Assembly (NCBI GenBank): GCA_964654995.1 | Contig: CAZZKF010000001.1 | Location: forward strand, 62,001-126,000 | DNA: 64,000 bases | Direction: 5' to 3' | Source of the DNA: CAZZKF01 sp964654995 | Lineage (GTDB): Bacteria > Pseudomonadota > Alphaproteobacteria > CAZZKF01 | Shown here: piece by piece, positions 53,296 to 62,755 of the stretch | Layout: each line of letters opens with the position of its first letter | Position numbering within the stretch: the first letter of the stretch is position 1 | Translations under genes and position numbers: made by a program | Notes under the pieces: generated by a model | Told to the model about the DNA's origin: nothing | Seen by the model: the letters and a program-made list of their open reading frames with translations, nothing else | Databases searched by the model: none

Positions 53296-53982
53296 TCAGC
53301 TCAGGGCGCGGGCGAGAAAGGATGCCGGGTCCGGGAGGGCATCGAGGTCTTCGGTGCGGGCGCTTCGGACCAGATCCAGAAAGGCCTTGGCGGCGATATT
53401 GAAGGTGGCGGCGGCGCGGTTGCGCCAGACCCGTTCATAGCCGACGAAGACGGTCATGCCTTCGATCGAGGCCGAGACGAAGAGCGCAATGACTTCGCAG
53501 GCCTCGGATGACAGGGCCGGATTGATGCGGCCGATCAGGTCGACGAAGACCGCGCGTTCCTTGGCATAGACATATTCCATGCCCTCGGCGGCTACCGGAT
53601 CGTGATTGGCCAGCACCCACAGCTCGGGGAAGAAGTAGGTCGTTTCCTTCGTTGTCAGGTCCTCCATGATGAACCGGACGATGGCCTCGAACTGCTCTTC
53701 GGGCGACAGCGAGGGGTCCGCCATGATGGCATCGAAATCCTCGATATAGCCCTGAATGACCGCGTCCATGAGGTCGTGAAGCAGTGCCTGCTTGTTGGAA
53801 TAGTAGTAGGACAGATTGCCGACCGTCATGCCGCAGCGAGCGGCGATCTTGCGCATGGTCAGGCTGTGATAACCCTCTTCGATGAAGATGTCGCGGGCCG
53901 CATGCAGGATTTCGGTCACCCGCTGTCGGCCCTTTGGCGAGGTCGCCCGCTCGTGACGGCGCTGGAGTTTCAGTCTGCGCAT
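53296..53982 (-). CDS. TetR family transcriptional regulator
   Basis: This 228-residue repressor-type protein has an N-terminal helix-turn-helix (ILHAARDIFIEEGYHSLTMRKIAARCGMTVGNLSYYYSNKQALLHDL, recognition helix about residues 53-60) and an all-helical ligand domain. It stands just upstream of the amine dehydrogenase operon on the same strand, with the GGAC-N4-GTCC array in the gap between them. A palindrome at 54026-54038 precedes it. It most likely controls the amine genes in response to the amine or a product, but neither ligand nor site is shown. Confidence 0.92.
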   Translation of the reverse strand: MRRLKLQRRHERATSPKGRQRVTEILHAARDIFIEEGYHSLTMRKIAARCGMTVGNLSYYYSNKQALLHDLMDAVIQGYIEDFDAIMADPSLSPEEQFEAIVRFIMEDLTTKETTYFFPELWVLANHDPVAAEGMEYVYAKERAVFVDLIGRINPALSSEACEVIALFVSASIEGMTVFVGYERVWRNRAAATFNIAAKAFLDLVRSARTEDLDALPDPASFLARALS

Positions 53983-54025
53983 GATCGAGACCCGTCCTTC
54001 CTCGGCCCCCCTGTTCTAAATAGCC

Positions 54026-54038
54026 AACCGGTCCGGTT
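54026..54038. promoter_or_regulatory. Perfect palindrome AACCGG-T-CCGGTT upstream of tetR
   Basis: This 13-base dyad lies 44 bases upstream of the tetR start, between tetR and the divergent small membrane-protein gene, with CTAAATAG just beside it as in the operator array. It could be an autoregulatory site or part of the tetR promoter. Confidence 0.4.
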
Positions 54039-54202
54039 AAGGAAAGCCCCCACCACATCCGCCGCGCGGGCCGGGCATGCCGGCGTCCGGATTTCAAGCC
54101 CGTCTGATCCCGGTTAAGGCAGGCCAGCGAAAATCGGTGTATGATTAAGTGTTTGGTTTCATCTGGTATCCATGAAACTGATCTGGAAACGGAGGATGAA
54201 CC

Positions 54203-54463
54203 ATGAAACTCAATATCAAGGCACTGGCGCTGGCCTGCGGTATCATCTGGGGTCTGTCGCTGCTGGTGATCGCCTGGTGGCTGATGCTTCTCGGCCAGAC
54301 GGGTGATGGCTCGAGCCTGCTGGAGCGCGTTTACGTCGGCTACGAGTTCTCGCTGGTCGGCAGCTTCATCGGGTTGGTCTGGGGCTTCGTTGACGGCCTC
54401 ATCGGCGGTGCCATCTTCGCCTGGATCTACAACAAGCTGGTCGACAGCTTCGCCAGTGAATGA
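54203..54463 (+). CDS. Small two-helix membrane protein
   Basis: This 86-residue protein has two or three membrane segments (LALACGIIWGLSLLVIAWWLMLL; SLVGSFIGLVWGFVDGLIGGAIFAWIYNKL). The GxxxGFVDGxxGGAxFAWxYN pattern is shared by small bacterial membrane proteins sometimes annotated as holin-like, without evidence of lysis activity. A good ribosome site (GGAGG nine bases upstream) supports it as a real gene. It stands alone, divergent from tetR and convergent with the PYROXD2-like gene. Confidence 0.8.
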   Translation: MKLNIKALALACGIIWGLSLLVIAWWLMLLGQTGDGSSLLERVYVGYEFSLVGSFIGLVWGFVDGLIGGAIFAWIYNKLVDSFASE

Positions 54464-54475
54464 CGCCTGGCGCGC

Positions 54476-56083
54476 CTAGCGGGACAAGCGGCGCAGGTCC
54501 TTGATGATTTCGCGCGCCGCATTATGCCCGGGGGCGCCGGTCACGCCGCCCCCGGGATGGGCGCCGGAGCCGCACAGGTACAGCCTTGGCAGCGGCATCC
54601 GATAATCGGCATGGCCGAGGATCGGGCGCGCCGCGAACAACTGGTCGAGGCTGAGCGCGCCATGAAAGATGTCGCCGCCGACCAGCCCGAAATCGCGTTC
54701 CAGATCCAGGGGGCTGAGCATCTGCACGCCGAGCACGCTGGCCCGGAAATTGGGCGCGTATTCGTTGACCGTATCGAGGATCAGCTCGGCGGCGACCTCG
54801 CGGTTGGCGTCCCACGAGGCGTTTTCCGGCAGCTCGGGCGCGAAATGCTGACAGAACAGGCTGGCGACATGGGCGCCCGCCGGCGCCAGGCTGTCATCGA
54901 GGGTTGACGGGATCAGCATCTCGATCACCGGACGGCGCGAAAAGCCTTCGCGCCGGGCGTCGCGATAGGCGTGATCGAGATATTCGAGATCGGGGCCGAT
55001 GATGATGCCGGCGGTCAGGTAGTCGCCTGGGTCGCGTCCCTCGAGGCAGGTAAAGCGCGGCAGCTCGGAGAGCGCGACATTCATCCGGAAGGTGGCCGAG
55101 GCGCATTTCCAGCGCTCGATCCGGTGCCGGACATCGGCGTCGAGGAGACTCGCGTCCATCAGCTCGAGCAGCAGCAGGCGCGGATTGACGTTTGATACGA
55201 CGGCTCGGGCATGGATCACTTCGCCTGAATCCAGCACCACGCCGGCGGCACGCCTGTCCTCGACCAGGACCTCGCGCACACCGGTGCCGAGGGTGATCGA
55301 GGCACCGCGCGCCTCAGCGCAGCGGGCCATCGCCGCGGTCACTGCGCCCATGCCGCCCAGTGCATGCCCCCACACGCCTTTCTGGCCGTTGACCTCGCCG
55401 AAGGCGTGATGGAGCAGGACATAGGCTCCACCCGGGGCATAGGGACTGGCATAGGTGCCGACGATCGAATCGAAGGCCAGCGCGCCGATGATCCGCTCGT
55501 CCTCGAACCAGTGCCCGAGAAAGTCGGCGACGCTCTTGGTGAACAGGTCGACCATGAGCCGCTGGTCGTTGATGGAGAGACGGCGAAACCGGCTGCCCAG
55601 CTGAAACGCCTTCAGCCACTCGCCAAGGCCGCCGCCGACATTGGGCGGCGCTTGCAGCACCAGGTCACGCAGTACATCGGCGGCGCGTTCCAGGGCCTGG
55701 AAATAGTCAGGCGCCGCGCGCCCGTCTGAGACCGAGAACTTGGCGATTTCCGAGATCGAATCCGCCGCTCCACCGAGCGCCAGAAAGCGGCCGTCCGGCA
55801 TCGGCCAGAGGTTGTTGATGCGGCGTGAGACGACCTTGAGGCCATATTGTTCGAGCGTCAGGTCGCGGATGATCCTGGGGTGCAACAGGCTGACCGCATA
55901 AGCCGCCACCGAATTGCGGAACCCGGGGTGGAATTCCTCGGTGATCGCCGCCCCGCCGACCACCGCACGCCGCTCGATCAGGCGCACCGACAGCCCGGCC
56001 GCTGCCAGATAGGCGGCACAGACCAGGCCGTTGTGCCCGGCGCCGATGATGACGACATCGCAGTCATAGGATTTCCGGGCCAT
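54476..56083 (-). CDS. Phytoene-desaturase-like FAD oxidoreductase (PYROXD2 type)
   Basis: This 535-residue flavoprotein has the FAD motif VVIIGAGHNGLVCAAYLAAAGLSVRLIERR, the GGAAITEEFHPGF segment, and the C-terminal FAD contact LYLCGSGAHPGGGVTGAPGHNAA. This pattern is that of the PYROXD2/NAD(P)-FAD amine-oxidase-like group rather than carotenoid desaturases, and no carotenoid genes are near. Substrate unknown. It is divergent from the sodium-dependent transporter gene. Confidence 0.88.
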   Translation of the reverse strand: MARKSYDCDVVIIGAGHNGLVCAAYLAAAGLSVRLIERRAVVGGAAITEEFHPGFRNSVAAYAVSLLHPRIIRDLTLEQYGLKVVSRRINNLWPMPDGRFLALGGAADSISEIAKFSVSDGRAAPDYFQALERAADVLRDLVLQAPPNVGGGLGEWLKAFQLGSRFRRLSINDQRLMVDLFTKSVADFLGHWFEDERIIGALAFDSIVGTYASPYAPGGAYVLLHHAFGEVNGQKGVWGHALGGMGAVTAAMARCAEARGASITLGTGVREVLVEDRRAAGVVLDSGEVIHARAVVSNVNPRLLLLELMDASLLDADVRHRIERWKCASATFRMNVALSELPRFTCLEGRDPGDYLTAGIIIGPDLEYLDHAYRDARREGFSRRPVIEMLIPSTLDDSLAPAGAHVASLFCQHFAPELPENASWDANREVAAELILDTVNEYAPNFRASVLGVQMLSPLDLERDFGLVGGDIFHGALSLDQLFAARPILGHADYRMPLPRLYLCGSGAHPGGGVTGAPGHNAAREIIKDLRRLSR

Positions 56084-56260
56084 GATTGGTACTCGATCGC
56101 GGGGGCTGTGGCGGAACGTGCCCTAGCCTTACACCAAGCGGCAATCGCGGCCAAGAGCGAGACTTGCACTTGTCCTGACGGCGATGATTTGGCAGTGTCG
56201 GTCGCGGCCCGAACGTGCAACCGATCATGCCGGGGGCCGCACCTTGGGGGAGGAGACGAC

Positions 56261-57634
56261 ATGCAGACGGCAGGGGTTCACGAGCACTGGTCCTCGCGCA
56301 TCGCGTTCATTCTGGCGGCGGTCGGCAGTGCCGTTGGCCTGGGCAATATCTGGCGCTTTCCCTACATCGCCGGGGAATCCGGCGGTGGCGCCTTTTTCCT
56401 GATCTACATTGCCTGCATCGTCATCGTCGGCGGCCCGATCCTGATAGCCGAACTGATGATCGGACGGCGCGGCCAGATGAGCCCGCCCAACAGCTATCAC
56501 CAGGTTGCCCGGGCGCACGGAAAAAGCGGCTTGTGGAAAGGTGCCGGCATGCTTGGCGTGGTGGCGGCGATTCTTCTGCTCAGCTTCTACAGCGTCATCG
56601 GCGGCTGGGCGGTCGCCTATCTGTTCGGCACTGCCACCGGCGCCCTGGCGGGTGTCGATTCGGCGACGGCGGCGGGCAATTTCAAAGGTCTTTTGGGCGA
56701 TCCCCTGCGTCTCGGCATCTGGCATCTGGTGTTCATGGGGGCCACCGTCTGGGTGGTTGCCCGCGGCGTCAAGGCGGGGCTGGAAAAGGCCGCCACCTGG
56801 CTGATGCCGTCGCTGTTCGTGTTCCTGCTGATCATCGTCGGCTATGCGGCGGTGGCCGGGGATTTCGCGCGCGGCATGGCGTTTCTGTTCTCGACCGATT
56901 TTTCCAAGATCACCGGCAAGGTCGTGCTGACCGCCATGGGCCAGGCCTTTTTCACCCTCAGCCTGGGCATGGGGACGATGATCACCTATGGCGCCTACCT
57001 CTCGCGCGAGGTGTCGATCCCGAAGGCCAGCGGCATCATCGTGGTGGCCGATACGCTGGTCGCAACGCTGGCCGGCATTGCCATCTTCCCGATCGTTTTT
57101 GCCAGCGGGCTGGAGCCCGGCTCGGGTCCGGGCCTGGTGTTCATCACCCTGCCCATTGCCTTTGCCGGCATGCCGGCAGGCACGGTGATCGGCACCCTGT
57201 TCTTCGCGCTGCTGGTGTTTGCGGCGATCACCTCGTCGATTTCGATCCTCGAGCCGCTGGTCTCGTGGCTGGAGGAGCACAAGGGCTTCCGGCGCGCCAG
57301 GGTGGCGGTGACCGCCGGGATCCTGAGCTGGGCGGTCGGCCTGCTCTCCGTGTTCGGCTACAATATCCTGAGCGACGTTCACCCCCTGGCCTTCGTCTCG
57401 GCGCTGGCGGAGAAGGACATCCTCGATTCCTTCGATTACATCGTCTCCAACATCTTCCTGCCCGTAGGCGGCATGCTGGCGGCCCTGTTCGCCGGCTGGG
57501 TGATGTCGAAGGAAACGGTGCTCGACGAACTCGGCATCAAGGACGGGCCGTTCTTCCGCGCCTGGCGGTTTCTCGCCCGATACATCGCCCCGGTGGCCGT
57601 GTTCGTGGTGCTGGTGAATTCGCTGAAAGGTTAA
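56261..57634 (+). CDS. Sodium-dependent transporter of the NSS (SNF) family
   Basis: This 457-residue LeuT-fold transporter has about eleven to twelve membrane helices. The TM1 signature GSAVGLGNIWRFPYIAGESGGGAFF holds the unwound substrate and Na+ sites; LLLSFYSVIGGWAVAY (TM3) and QAFFTLSLGMGTMITYGAYL (TM6) are typical of bacterial members. It imports an amino acid or related compound with sodium. Lying beside hutF and the histidine genes it may feed that pathway, but the family more often takes neutral amino acids. ATG 56261 has GGGGGAGGAG about seven bases upstream. Confidence 0.93.
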   Translation: MQTAGVHEHWSSRIAFILAAVGSAVGLGNIWRFPYIAGESGGGAFFLIYIACIVIVGGPILIAELMIGRRGQMSPPNSYHQVARAHGKSGLWKGAGMLGVVAAILLLSFYSVIGGWAVAYLFGTATGALAGVDSATAAGNFKGLLGDPLRLGIWHLVFMGATVWVVARGVKAGLEKAATWLMPSLFVFLLIIVGYAAVAGDFARGMAFLFSTDFSKITGKVVLTAMGQAFFTLSLGMGTMITYGAYLSREVSIPKASGIIVVADTLVATLAGIAIFPIVFASGLEPGSGPGLVFITLPIAFAGMPAGTVIGTLFFALLVFAAITSSISILEPLVSWLEEHKGFRRARVAVTAGILSWAVGLLSVFGYNILSDVHPLAFVSALAEKDILDSFDYIVSNIFLPVGGMLAALFAGWVMSKETVLDELGIKDGPFFRAWRFLARYIAPVAVFVVLVNSLKG

Positions 57635-57637
57635 CCG

Positions 57638-59029
57638 CTAGATTTCGTCCGCCAGCTCGCCGACCAGCCGCCTGAACGCGGCCAGCGTCTCGGCCTCCAG
57701 CGGGTGCTGTCCATCGCCTATGACCTGGCGCCCGCCCACGTAAACGTCGCGCACCGGGCTCTGAGTCGCGGCGAAGATCAGGGCGTCGAAGCGCGCCGCA
57801 TCGGGTGCGGCGGCGAGTGCCGGATGGGCCTCATCGAGGATCACCAGATCGGCCCGTGCACCGGCGATCAGGGCGCCCATGTTGCGTGCCAGCGCCAGTG
57901 CCCCGCCCAGGGCGGCGCGATTGTACAGGGCGGCCCCCGGGCTGGCGCCGCCCGACAGCGGGATCGCCGGGCGCTGACCGCTGAAGATGCGCTGGCCGTA
58001 CTCGAGCAGCCGCAATTCTTCGATGGCGCTGATGCAGACATTGCTGTCGGACCCGATGCCGATGCGCCCGCCGGCTTGCAAGTAGGTGGTCAGCGGAAAC
58101 AGTCCGTCGCCCAGATTGGCCTCGGTGATCGGGCACAGGCCGGCAACCGCGCCCGACTGGGCCAGCCCGTCGCGCTCGTCGGCGGTGACATGGGTGGCAT
58201 GGACGAGACACCAGCGGGCATCGATCTGCGCGTGGTCCAGCAGCCAGGCGACAGGCCGCGCCCCCAGCGCCGCGCGGGCCTCGTCCACCTCGCGGGGCTG
58301 CTCGGCGGCATGGATATGAATCGGTCCGTCTGGCGCCTCCCCGGTGTCGGCGCGGACGGTCTCCAGTGTCGCCAGAAGCTCCTCGGGCGTAACCGCCCGC
58401 AGGGAATGCGCGGCCAATCCGATGGTCACGTCCGGATCGGCGGCAAACCCGCATTGCAGATCGCCGGCGATTTCGAGAATCCGCTCCGGCCCGGCGGTAA
58501 AGCGGCGCTGTGCGGGATCAAGCTCGCCGCCCTCGAACCCGGCGCGGGTATAGAGCACCGGCAGATGCGTGATCGCCAGTCCGACCTCACGCGCCGCCAG
58601 GATCACCCGGCGCGACAGCTCGGCGGGATCGACATAGGGCGTGCCGTCGGCCTCGTTGTGGAGGTAATGAAACTCGCCGACCGCCGTAAAGCCGGCCTTG
58701 AGCATCTCGATGAAGGCCTGGCGGGCGATGACCTCCAGCCCCTCGGGCGTGATTAGCCGGGCCAGCCTGTACATCACCTCGCGCCAGGTCCAGAAGCTGC
58801 CCGCCTGGCTGGTCGCGCGCTCGGCGAGCCCGGCCATGGCGCGCTGGAAGGCGTGACTGTGGACATTGGCAAGGCCGGGAATGACCGGCCCCGCAAGGCG
58901 CGTGGTTCCCTTGGGCGAGGCGTCGATGCGGGTGCCGGAAATCGTGCCGCTCTCATCCACCTCGATGCGGACGTTGCGGCGCCAGCCCTCGGGCAGCCAG
59001 GCACGCTCGGCGAAATAGGATGTCGTCAT
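57638..59029 (-). CDS. hutF: Formimidoylglutamate deiminase
   Basis: HutF hydrolyses N-formimidoyl-L-glutamate to N-formyl-L-glutamate and ammonia, the fourth step of the two-enzyme branch of histidine breakdown. The 463-residue amidohydrolase has the metal site NVHSHAFQRAMAG, GEFHYLHNEADGTPY, IHIHAAEQPREVDE, LVHATHVTADE and GIGSDSNVCI. It is divergent from hutI across a 124-base region. ATG 59029 is chosen over an in-frame GTG at 59038. Confidence 0.95.
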   Translation of the reverse strand: MTTSYFAERAWLPEGWRRNVRIEVDESGTISGTRIDASPKGTTRLAGPVIPGLANVHSHAFQRAMAGLAERATSQAGSFWTWREVMYRLARLITPEGLEVIARQAFIEMLKAGFTAVGEFHYLHNEADGTPYVDPAELSRRVILAAREVGLAITHLPVLYTRAGFEGGELDPAQRRFTAGPERILEIAGDLQCGFAADPDVTIGLAAHSLRAVTPEELLATLETVRADTGEAPDGPIHIHAAEQPREVDEARAALGARPVAWLLDHAQIDARWCLVHATHVTADERDGLAQSGAVAGLCPITEANLGDGLFPLTTYLQAGGRIGIGSDSNVCISAIEELRLLEYGQRIFSGQRPAIPLSGGASPGAALYNRAALGGALALARNMGALIAGARADLVILDEAHPALAAAPDAARFDALIFAATQSPVRDVYVGGRQVIGDGQHPLEAETLAAFRRLVGELADEI

Positions 59030-59153
59030 GAGATCCACGTGGCTGCGGCGTCTTGCGGGGACGCGGAAAAGACCCGTAGTCTATACGCGCGCCGGCGCCA
59101 AGTCTCAAGCCGGCGAGCGGGCAGGTGCGGACGGGCGGTCGAGGAGAGGGCAC

Positions 59154-60383
59154 ATGTGGGATCGGTTGTGGCTGAACGCGCGCATTGCCACATGTGCCGG
59201 CGCGGCGCCCTTCGGGGCGATCGAGGGTGCGGCGGCGATCGGTGTTAAGGATGGGCGCATCGCCTGGCTCGGGCCGATGAGCAAGCTGCCCGGGCGGGCG
59301 GATGCGTTGGCCCGCGAAGTGCATGATGCCGGCGGGCGCTGGATCACGCCGGGGCTGATCGACTGCCATACCCATCTGGTCCATGCCGGCAATCGGGCGC
59401 GCGAATTCGCTTTGCGCCTCGAAGGGGCGAGCTACGAAGAGATCGCCCGCGCCGGCGGCGGCATTGCCGCCACGGTCGCGGCGACGCGCGGAGCGGATGC
59501 AGACGCCCTTTACCGGGCGTCGCGCAGGCGGCTCGATGCGCTGCGCGCCGAAGGCGTGACCACCATCGAGATCAAATCCGGCTATGGCCTCGAGACCGCG
59601 ACGGAGGCGCGCATGCTCGACGTCGCAACCCGGCTCGGGGCGGATGCCGGCGTGCGCATCCAGCGCACCTTTCTCGGCGCCCACGCTATCCCGCCCGGCT
59701 TCGACGGCACTGCGGACGACTATATCGACCTGGTATGCGAGGAAATGCTGCCGGCAATGGCCGAGGCCGGTCTGGCGGAGGCGGTCGATGCCTTTTGCGA
59801 GACCATTGCCTTTTCACCAGACCAGGTGGCGCGGGTGTTCGAGGCGGCCCGATCGCACGGCCTTGCGGTCAAGCTGCACGCCGATCAGCTCTCGGATTCG
59901 GGTGGCGCGGCGCTGGCGGCACGTTTCGGCGCCCTGTCCGCCGATCATCTCGAATATGCCAGCGAAGAAGGAATTGCGGCGATGGCGGCGGCGGGAACCG
60001 TTGCCGTGCTGTTGCCTGGCGCCTTCTACATGCTCGGCGAGACCCGCAAGCCGCCGGTGGACGCCATGCGCCGGCATGGTCTGGCGATCGCAGTGGCCAC
60101 CGACTGCAACCCGGGCAGTGCGCCGGTGACCTCGCTGCTGCTGATGCTGAACATGGCTTGCGTGCTGTTCGGCCTGACGGCGGAAGAGGCGCTTGCGGGT
60201 GTTACCCGCCACGCCGCCCGGGCGCTGGGCCTGAGCGAGGTCTGCGGCACGCTCGAGGTCGGCAAGGCGGCCGATTTCGTCATATGGGACATCGATGATC
60301 CGGTGGAGCTGTGCTACCGGCTCGGTTACAACCCCTGCGCCGGCATCGTCATCGCCGGTGCTCCCGTCGCTCAAGCTCGATAG
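59154..60383 (+). CDS. hutI: Imidazolonepropionase
   Basis: HutI opens the imidazolone ring to give formimidoylglutamate. The 409-residue amidohydrolase shows the metal motif DCHTHLVHAGNRAREF, the IKSGYGLETATEARML block, TFLGAHAIPP, KLHADQLSDSGG and ATDCNPGSAP. GAGGAGAGGG precedes the ATG. Its 3' end overlaps the convergent hutG by 13 bases, an unusual arrangement since hut genes often lie head to tail. Confidence 0.96.
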   Translation: MWDRLWLNARIATCAGAAPFGAIEGAAAIGVKDGRIAWLGPMSKLPGRADALAREVHDAGGRWITPGLIDCHTHLVHAGNRAREFALRLEGASYEEIARAGGGIAATVAATRGADADALYRASRRRLDALRAEGVTTIEIKSGYGLETATEARMLDVATRLGADAGVRIQRTFLGAHAIPPGFDGTADDYIDLVCEEMLPAMAEAGLAEAVDAFCETIAFSPDQVARVFEAARSHGLAVKLHADQLSDSGGAALAARFGALSADHLEYASEEGIAAMAAAGTVAVLLPGAFYMLGETRKPPVDAMRRHGLAIAVATDCNPGSAPVTSLLLMLNMACVLFGLTAEEALAGVTRHAARALGLSEVCGTLEVGKAADFVIWDIDDPVELCYRLGYNPCAGIVIAGAPVAQAR

Positions 60384-61204
60384 CGGCTGCGGCCCCAGTC
60401 CAGCATCGCCTCCAGCACGTGGTTCAGTACCGGGCGCAGGGTGGCCGCCGCCGGCTCATCGAAGGTGTAGGGCGGCGCCTCGTTCATATAGCTTTTCTGG
60501 GCCAGTTCCATCTGCACGGCGTGGACATGATCGCCCGGCGCACCGTAAGTGCGGGTGATGTAGCCGCCGGTAAAGCGGCCATTCAAGACCGCGCCCGCCT
60601 GCGGGGCCTCGCGGCAGATGGCGAGCAGCCGGCGGGCCAGATCGTCGGCGGCCGAAGCGCCACCGGCGGTGCCGATGTTGAACGCCGGCAGCTCACCGGC
60701 AAAAAACCGCGGTACCCGCGAGCGGATCGAATGGGCGTCGTACAGCAGGGCATAGCCGAAGCGCTTCTTGAGGGCCGCAAGCTCGGTTCGCAGGGCGCGG
60801 TGATAGGGTTGCCAGAACCGGCTCAAACGTGCCGCAATCTCGGTCGCATCCGGCGCGGTACCGTTCAGGTAGATCGGAGCGTGGTCGAAGGTGGTGAGCG
60901 GCACCAGCTCGGTATTGTCCGCCCCGGCATAGAGGTCGGCGCCCTCGGGATCGCGGTTGAGGTCGATGACATAGCGCGAGTACCGCGCGATCAGGACCCC
61001 GGCGCCCAGCCCGTGGGCGAAATCGTAAAGCCGGTCGACATGCCAGTCGGTATCTGGCAGCACCCGCGCGGCGTCTGAAAAACGGGCGGCGATGTCGTCA
61101 GGCACCAGGGTTCCGGCGTGCGGGATCGAGAGCAGCAGCGGGGTCGTTCCGGGGCGGAAGGTGAAGACGTCGTAATCGCCCGATGGTTGGGCCGGCGCGC
61201 TCAT
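60371..61204 (-). CDS. hutG: N-formylglutamate deformylase
   Basis: This 277-residue enzyme cleaves N-formylglutamate to glutamate and formate, completing the pathway that begins with HutH. Family motifs are PLLLSIPHAGTLVP, DTDWHVDRLYDFA, YVIDLNRDPEG, and LLYDAHSIRSRVPRFF. Its ATG overlaps the hutH stop as TGATG, so it is coupled to hutH. With HutF it shows that the organism uses the formylglutamate route rather than direct formamide release. Confidence 0.95.
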   Translation of the reverse strand: MSAPAQPSGDYDVFTFRPGTTPLLLSIPHAGTLVPDDIAARFSDAARVLPDTDWHVDRLYDFAHGLGAGVLIARYSRYVIDLNRDPEGADLYAGADNTELVPLTTFDHAPIYLNGTAPDATEIAARLSRFWQPYHRALRTELAALKKRFGYALLYDAHSIRSRVPRFFAGELPAFNIGTAGGASAADDLARRLLAICREAPQAGAVLNGRFTGGYITRTYGAPGDHVHAVQMELAQKSYMNEAPPYTFDEPAAATLRPVLNHVLEAMLDWGRSRYRA

Positions 61205-62748
61205 CAGGCCGCATCCGCCGATGGTAAAAGATGGGGCACGAAGCGGCGGAACCAGCCGCTGCGCACCAGGTCGCGAATGGCGGCGATATCGCCGGCGAAA
61301 TAGCGGTCCTCGCCATACGTCGGCACGCGCGCGCGGATCTCCGCGTAGGCCTCGGTCAGCTGCGGTGATGTGGTGAGCGGCTTGTGAAAATCGAGCCCCT
61401 GGGCGGCGGCCAGCAGTTCGATGGCGACGATGGTGGCGACATTCTCCGCCATCTCGGACAGGCGGCGTGCGGCAAAGGTCGCCATGCTGACGTGATCTTC
61501 CTGATTGGCCGAGGTCGGCAGACTGTCGACACTGGCCGGATGCGCCAGCGACTTGTTTTCGCTGGCCAGCGCGGCGGCTGTCACCTGGGCGACCATGAAG
61601 CCGGAATTGAGCCCGGCGTTCTCGACCAGGAAGGGCGGCAGGCCGCTCAGGGCGGCATCGGTCAACAGCGCGATACGCCGTTCCGACAAGGCGCCGGTCT
61701 CGGCAATCGCCAGCGCCAGGGTATCGGCGGCCATGGCCACCGGCTCGGCATGGAAATTGCCGCCAGAGAGCACCTCGCCGGTGTCCGTCATCACCAGCGG
61801 ATTGTCGGAGACCGCATTGACCTCGCGCGCGAACACCCGGGCGGCAAAGGCCATGGTATCCAGGCACGCGCCCATGACCTGCGGCTGGCAGCGCAGCGAG
61901 TAGGGGTCTTGCACGCGGTCGCAATCGACGTGCGAGCGCCGGATGTTCGAGCCCTCCAGCAGCGTGCGGTAGGTCTCGGCCAGCGCCTCGGTTCCGGGCT
62001 GGCGTTTCCAGGCGGCAATGCGCGGATCGAAGGGTGTGTCGCTGCCGCGCGCCGCATCGACCGACATCGCCCCGGCGACCACCGCGGCGGCAAAGGCGTC
62101 TTCGGCGGCGAACAGGGCGGTCAGCGCCAGCGCCGTGGAGACCTGGGTGCCATTGAGAATGGCCAGGCCCTCCTTGGGGCCCAGCACAAAGGGCGCAAGC
62201 CCGGCCCTGGCGAGCCCTTCGGCCGCCGGCAGGCGTGTCCCGTCCAGCCGGACCTCGCCTTCGCCGATCAGCGCCGCGGCCAGATGTGCCAGCGGCGCCA
62301 GATCGCCGGACGCCCCGACCGAGCCCTTGGCGGGAATGCAGGGGCGCACGCCATGTTCCAGAAGAGCGCAAAGCGCGTCGATCAGCTCCGGCCGGACGCC
62401 GGATGCGCCTTGCGCCAGACCGTTGATCTTGAGCGCCAGGATAAGGTCGACGATTTCGTCGTCCAAAAGCGGCCCGGTGCCGGCGCAGTGCGAGAGCACG
62501 AGGCGGCGCTGCAACTCACCCAGCGCATCATCGGCGATGCGGGTTTTGGCGAGCTTGCCGAAGCCGGTGTTGATGCCGTAGACCGGCGCGCCCTTGGCCA
62601 CCACCCGGGCCACCGCCTCGGCGCCGCGCGCGACCTGCTCGCGCCAGTCGCCGGCGAGCGCCAACCGGGTGCCGTCGCGCACCATGGCCCGGGCCGCGCC
62701 CAGCGTCATCTCGCCCGGGGTCAGGGTGATCTCGCCGGTGCCAGCCAT
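61204..62748 (-). CDS. hutH: Histidine ammonia-lyase
   Basis: HutH removes ammonia from histidine to give urocanate. The 514-residue protein has the Ala-Ser-Gly triad (residues 146-148, in GSVGASGDLAPLAH) that forms the MIO electrophile, the N-terminal tyrosine loop VYGINTGFGKLA, and the C-terminal QEDHVSMATFAARR. It follows hutU after seven bases and overlaps hutG, giving an operon order hutU-hutH-hutG. Confidence 0.97.
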   Translation of the reverse strand: MAGTGEITLTPGEMTLGAARAMVRDGTRLALAGDWREQVARGAEAVARVVAKGAPVYGINTGFGKLAKTRIADDALGELQRRLVLSHCAGTGPLLDDEIVDLILALKINGLAQGASGVRPELIDALCALLEHGVRPCIPAKGSVGASGDLAPLAHLAAALIGEGEVRLDGTRLPAAEGLARAGLAPFVLGPKEGLAILNGTQVSTALALTALFAAEDAFAAAVVAGAMSVDAARGSDTPFDPRIAAWKRQPGTEALAETYRTLLEGSNIRRSHVDCDRVQDPYSLRCQPQVMGACLDTMAFAARVFAREVNAVSDNPLVMTDTGEVLSGGNFHAEPVAMAADTLALAIAETGALSERRIALLTDAALSGLPPFLVENAGLNSGFMVAQVTAAALASENKSLAHPASVDSLPTSANQEDHVSMATFAARRLSEMAENVATIVAIELLAAAQGLDFHKPLTTSPQLTEAYAEIRARVPTYGEDRYFAGDIAAIRDLVRSGWFRRFVPHLLPSADAA

Positions 62749-62755
62749 GGCCGTC

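Noticed and set aside
54203..54463. Small membrane protein as a phage holin and sign of a prophage
   Set aside because: No lysin, integrase or other phage gene is near. Two hydrophobic helices alone are not evidence of lysis function.
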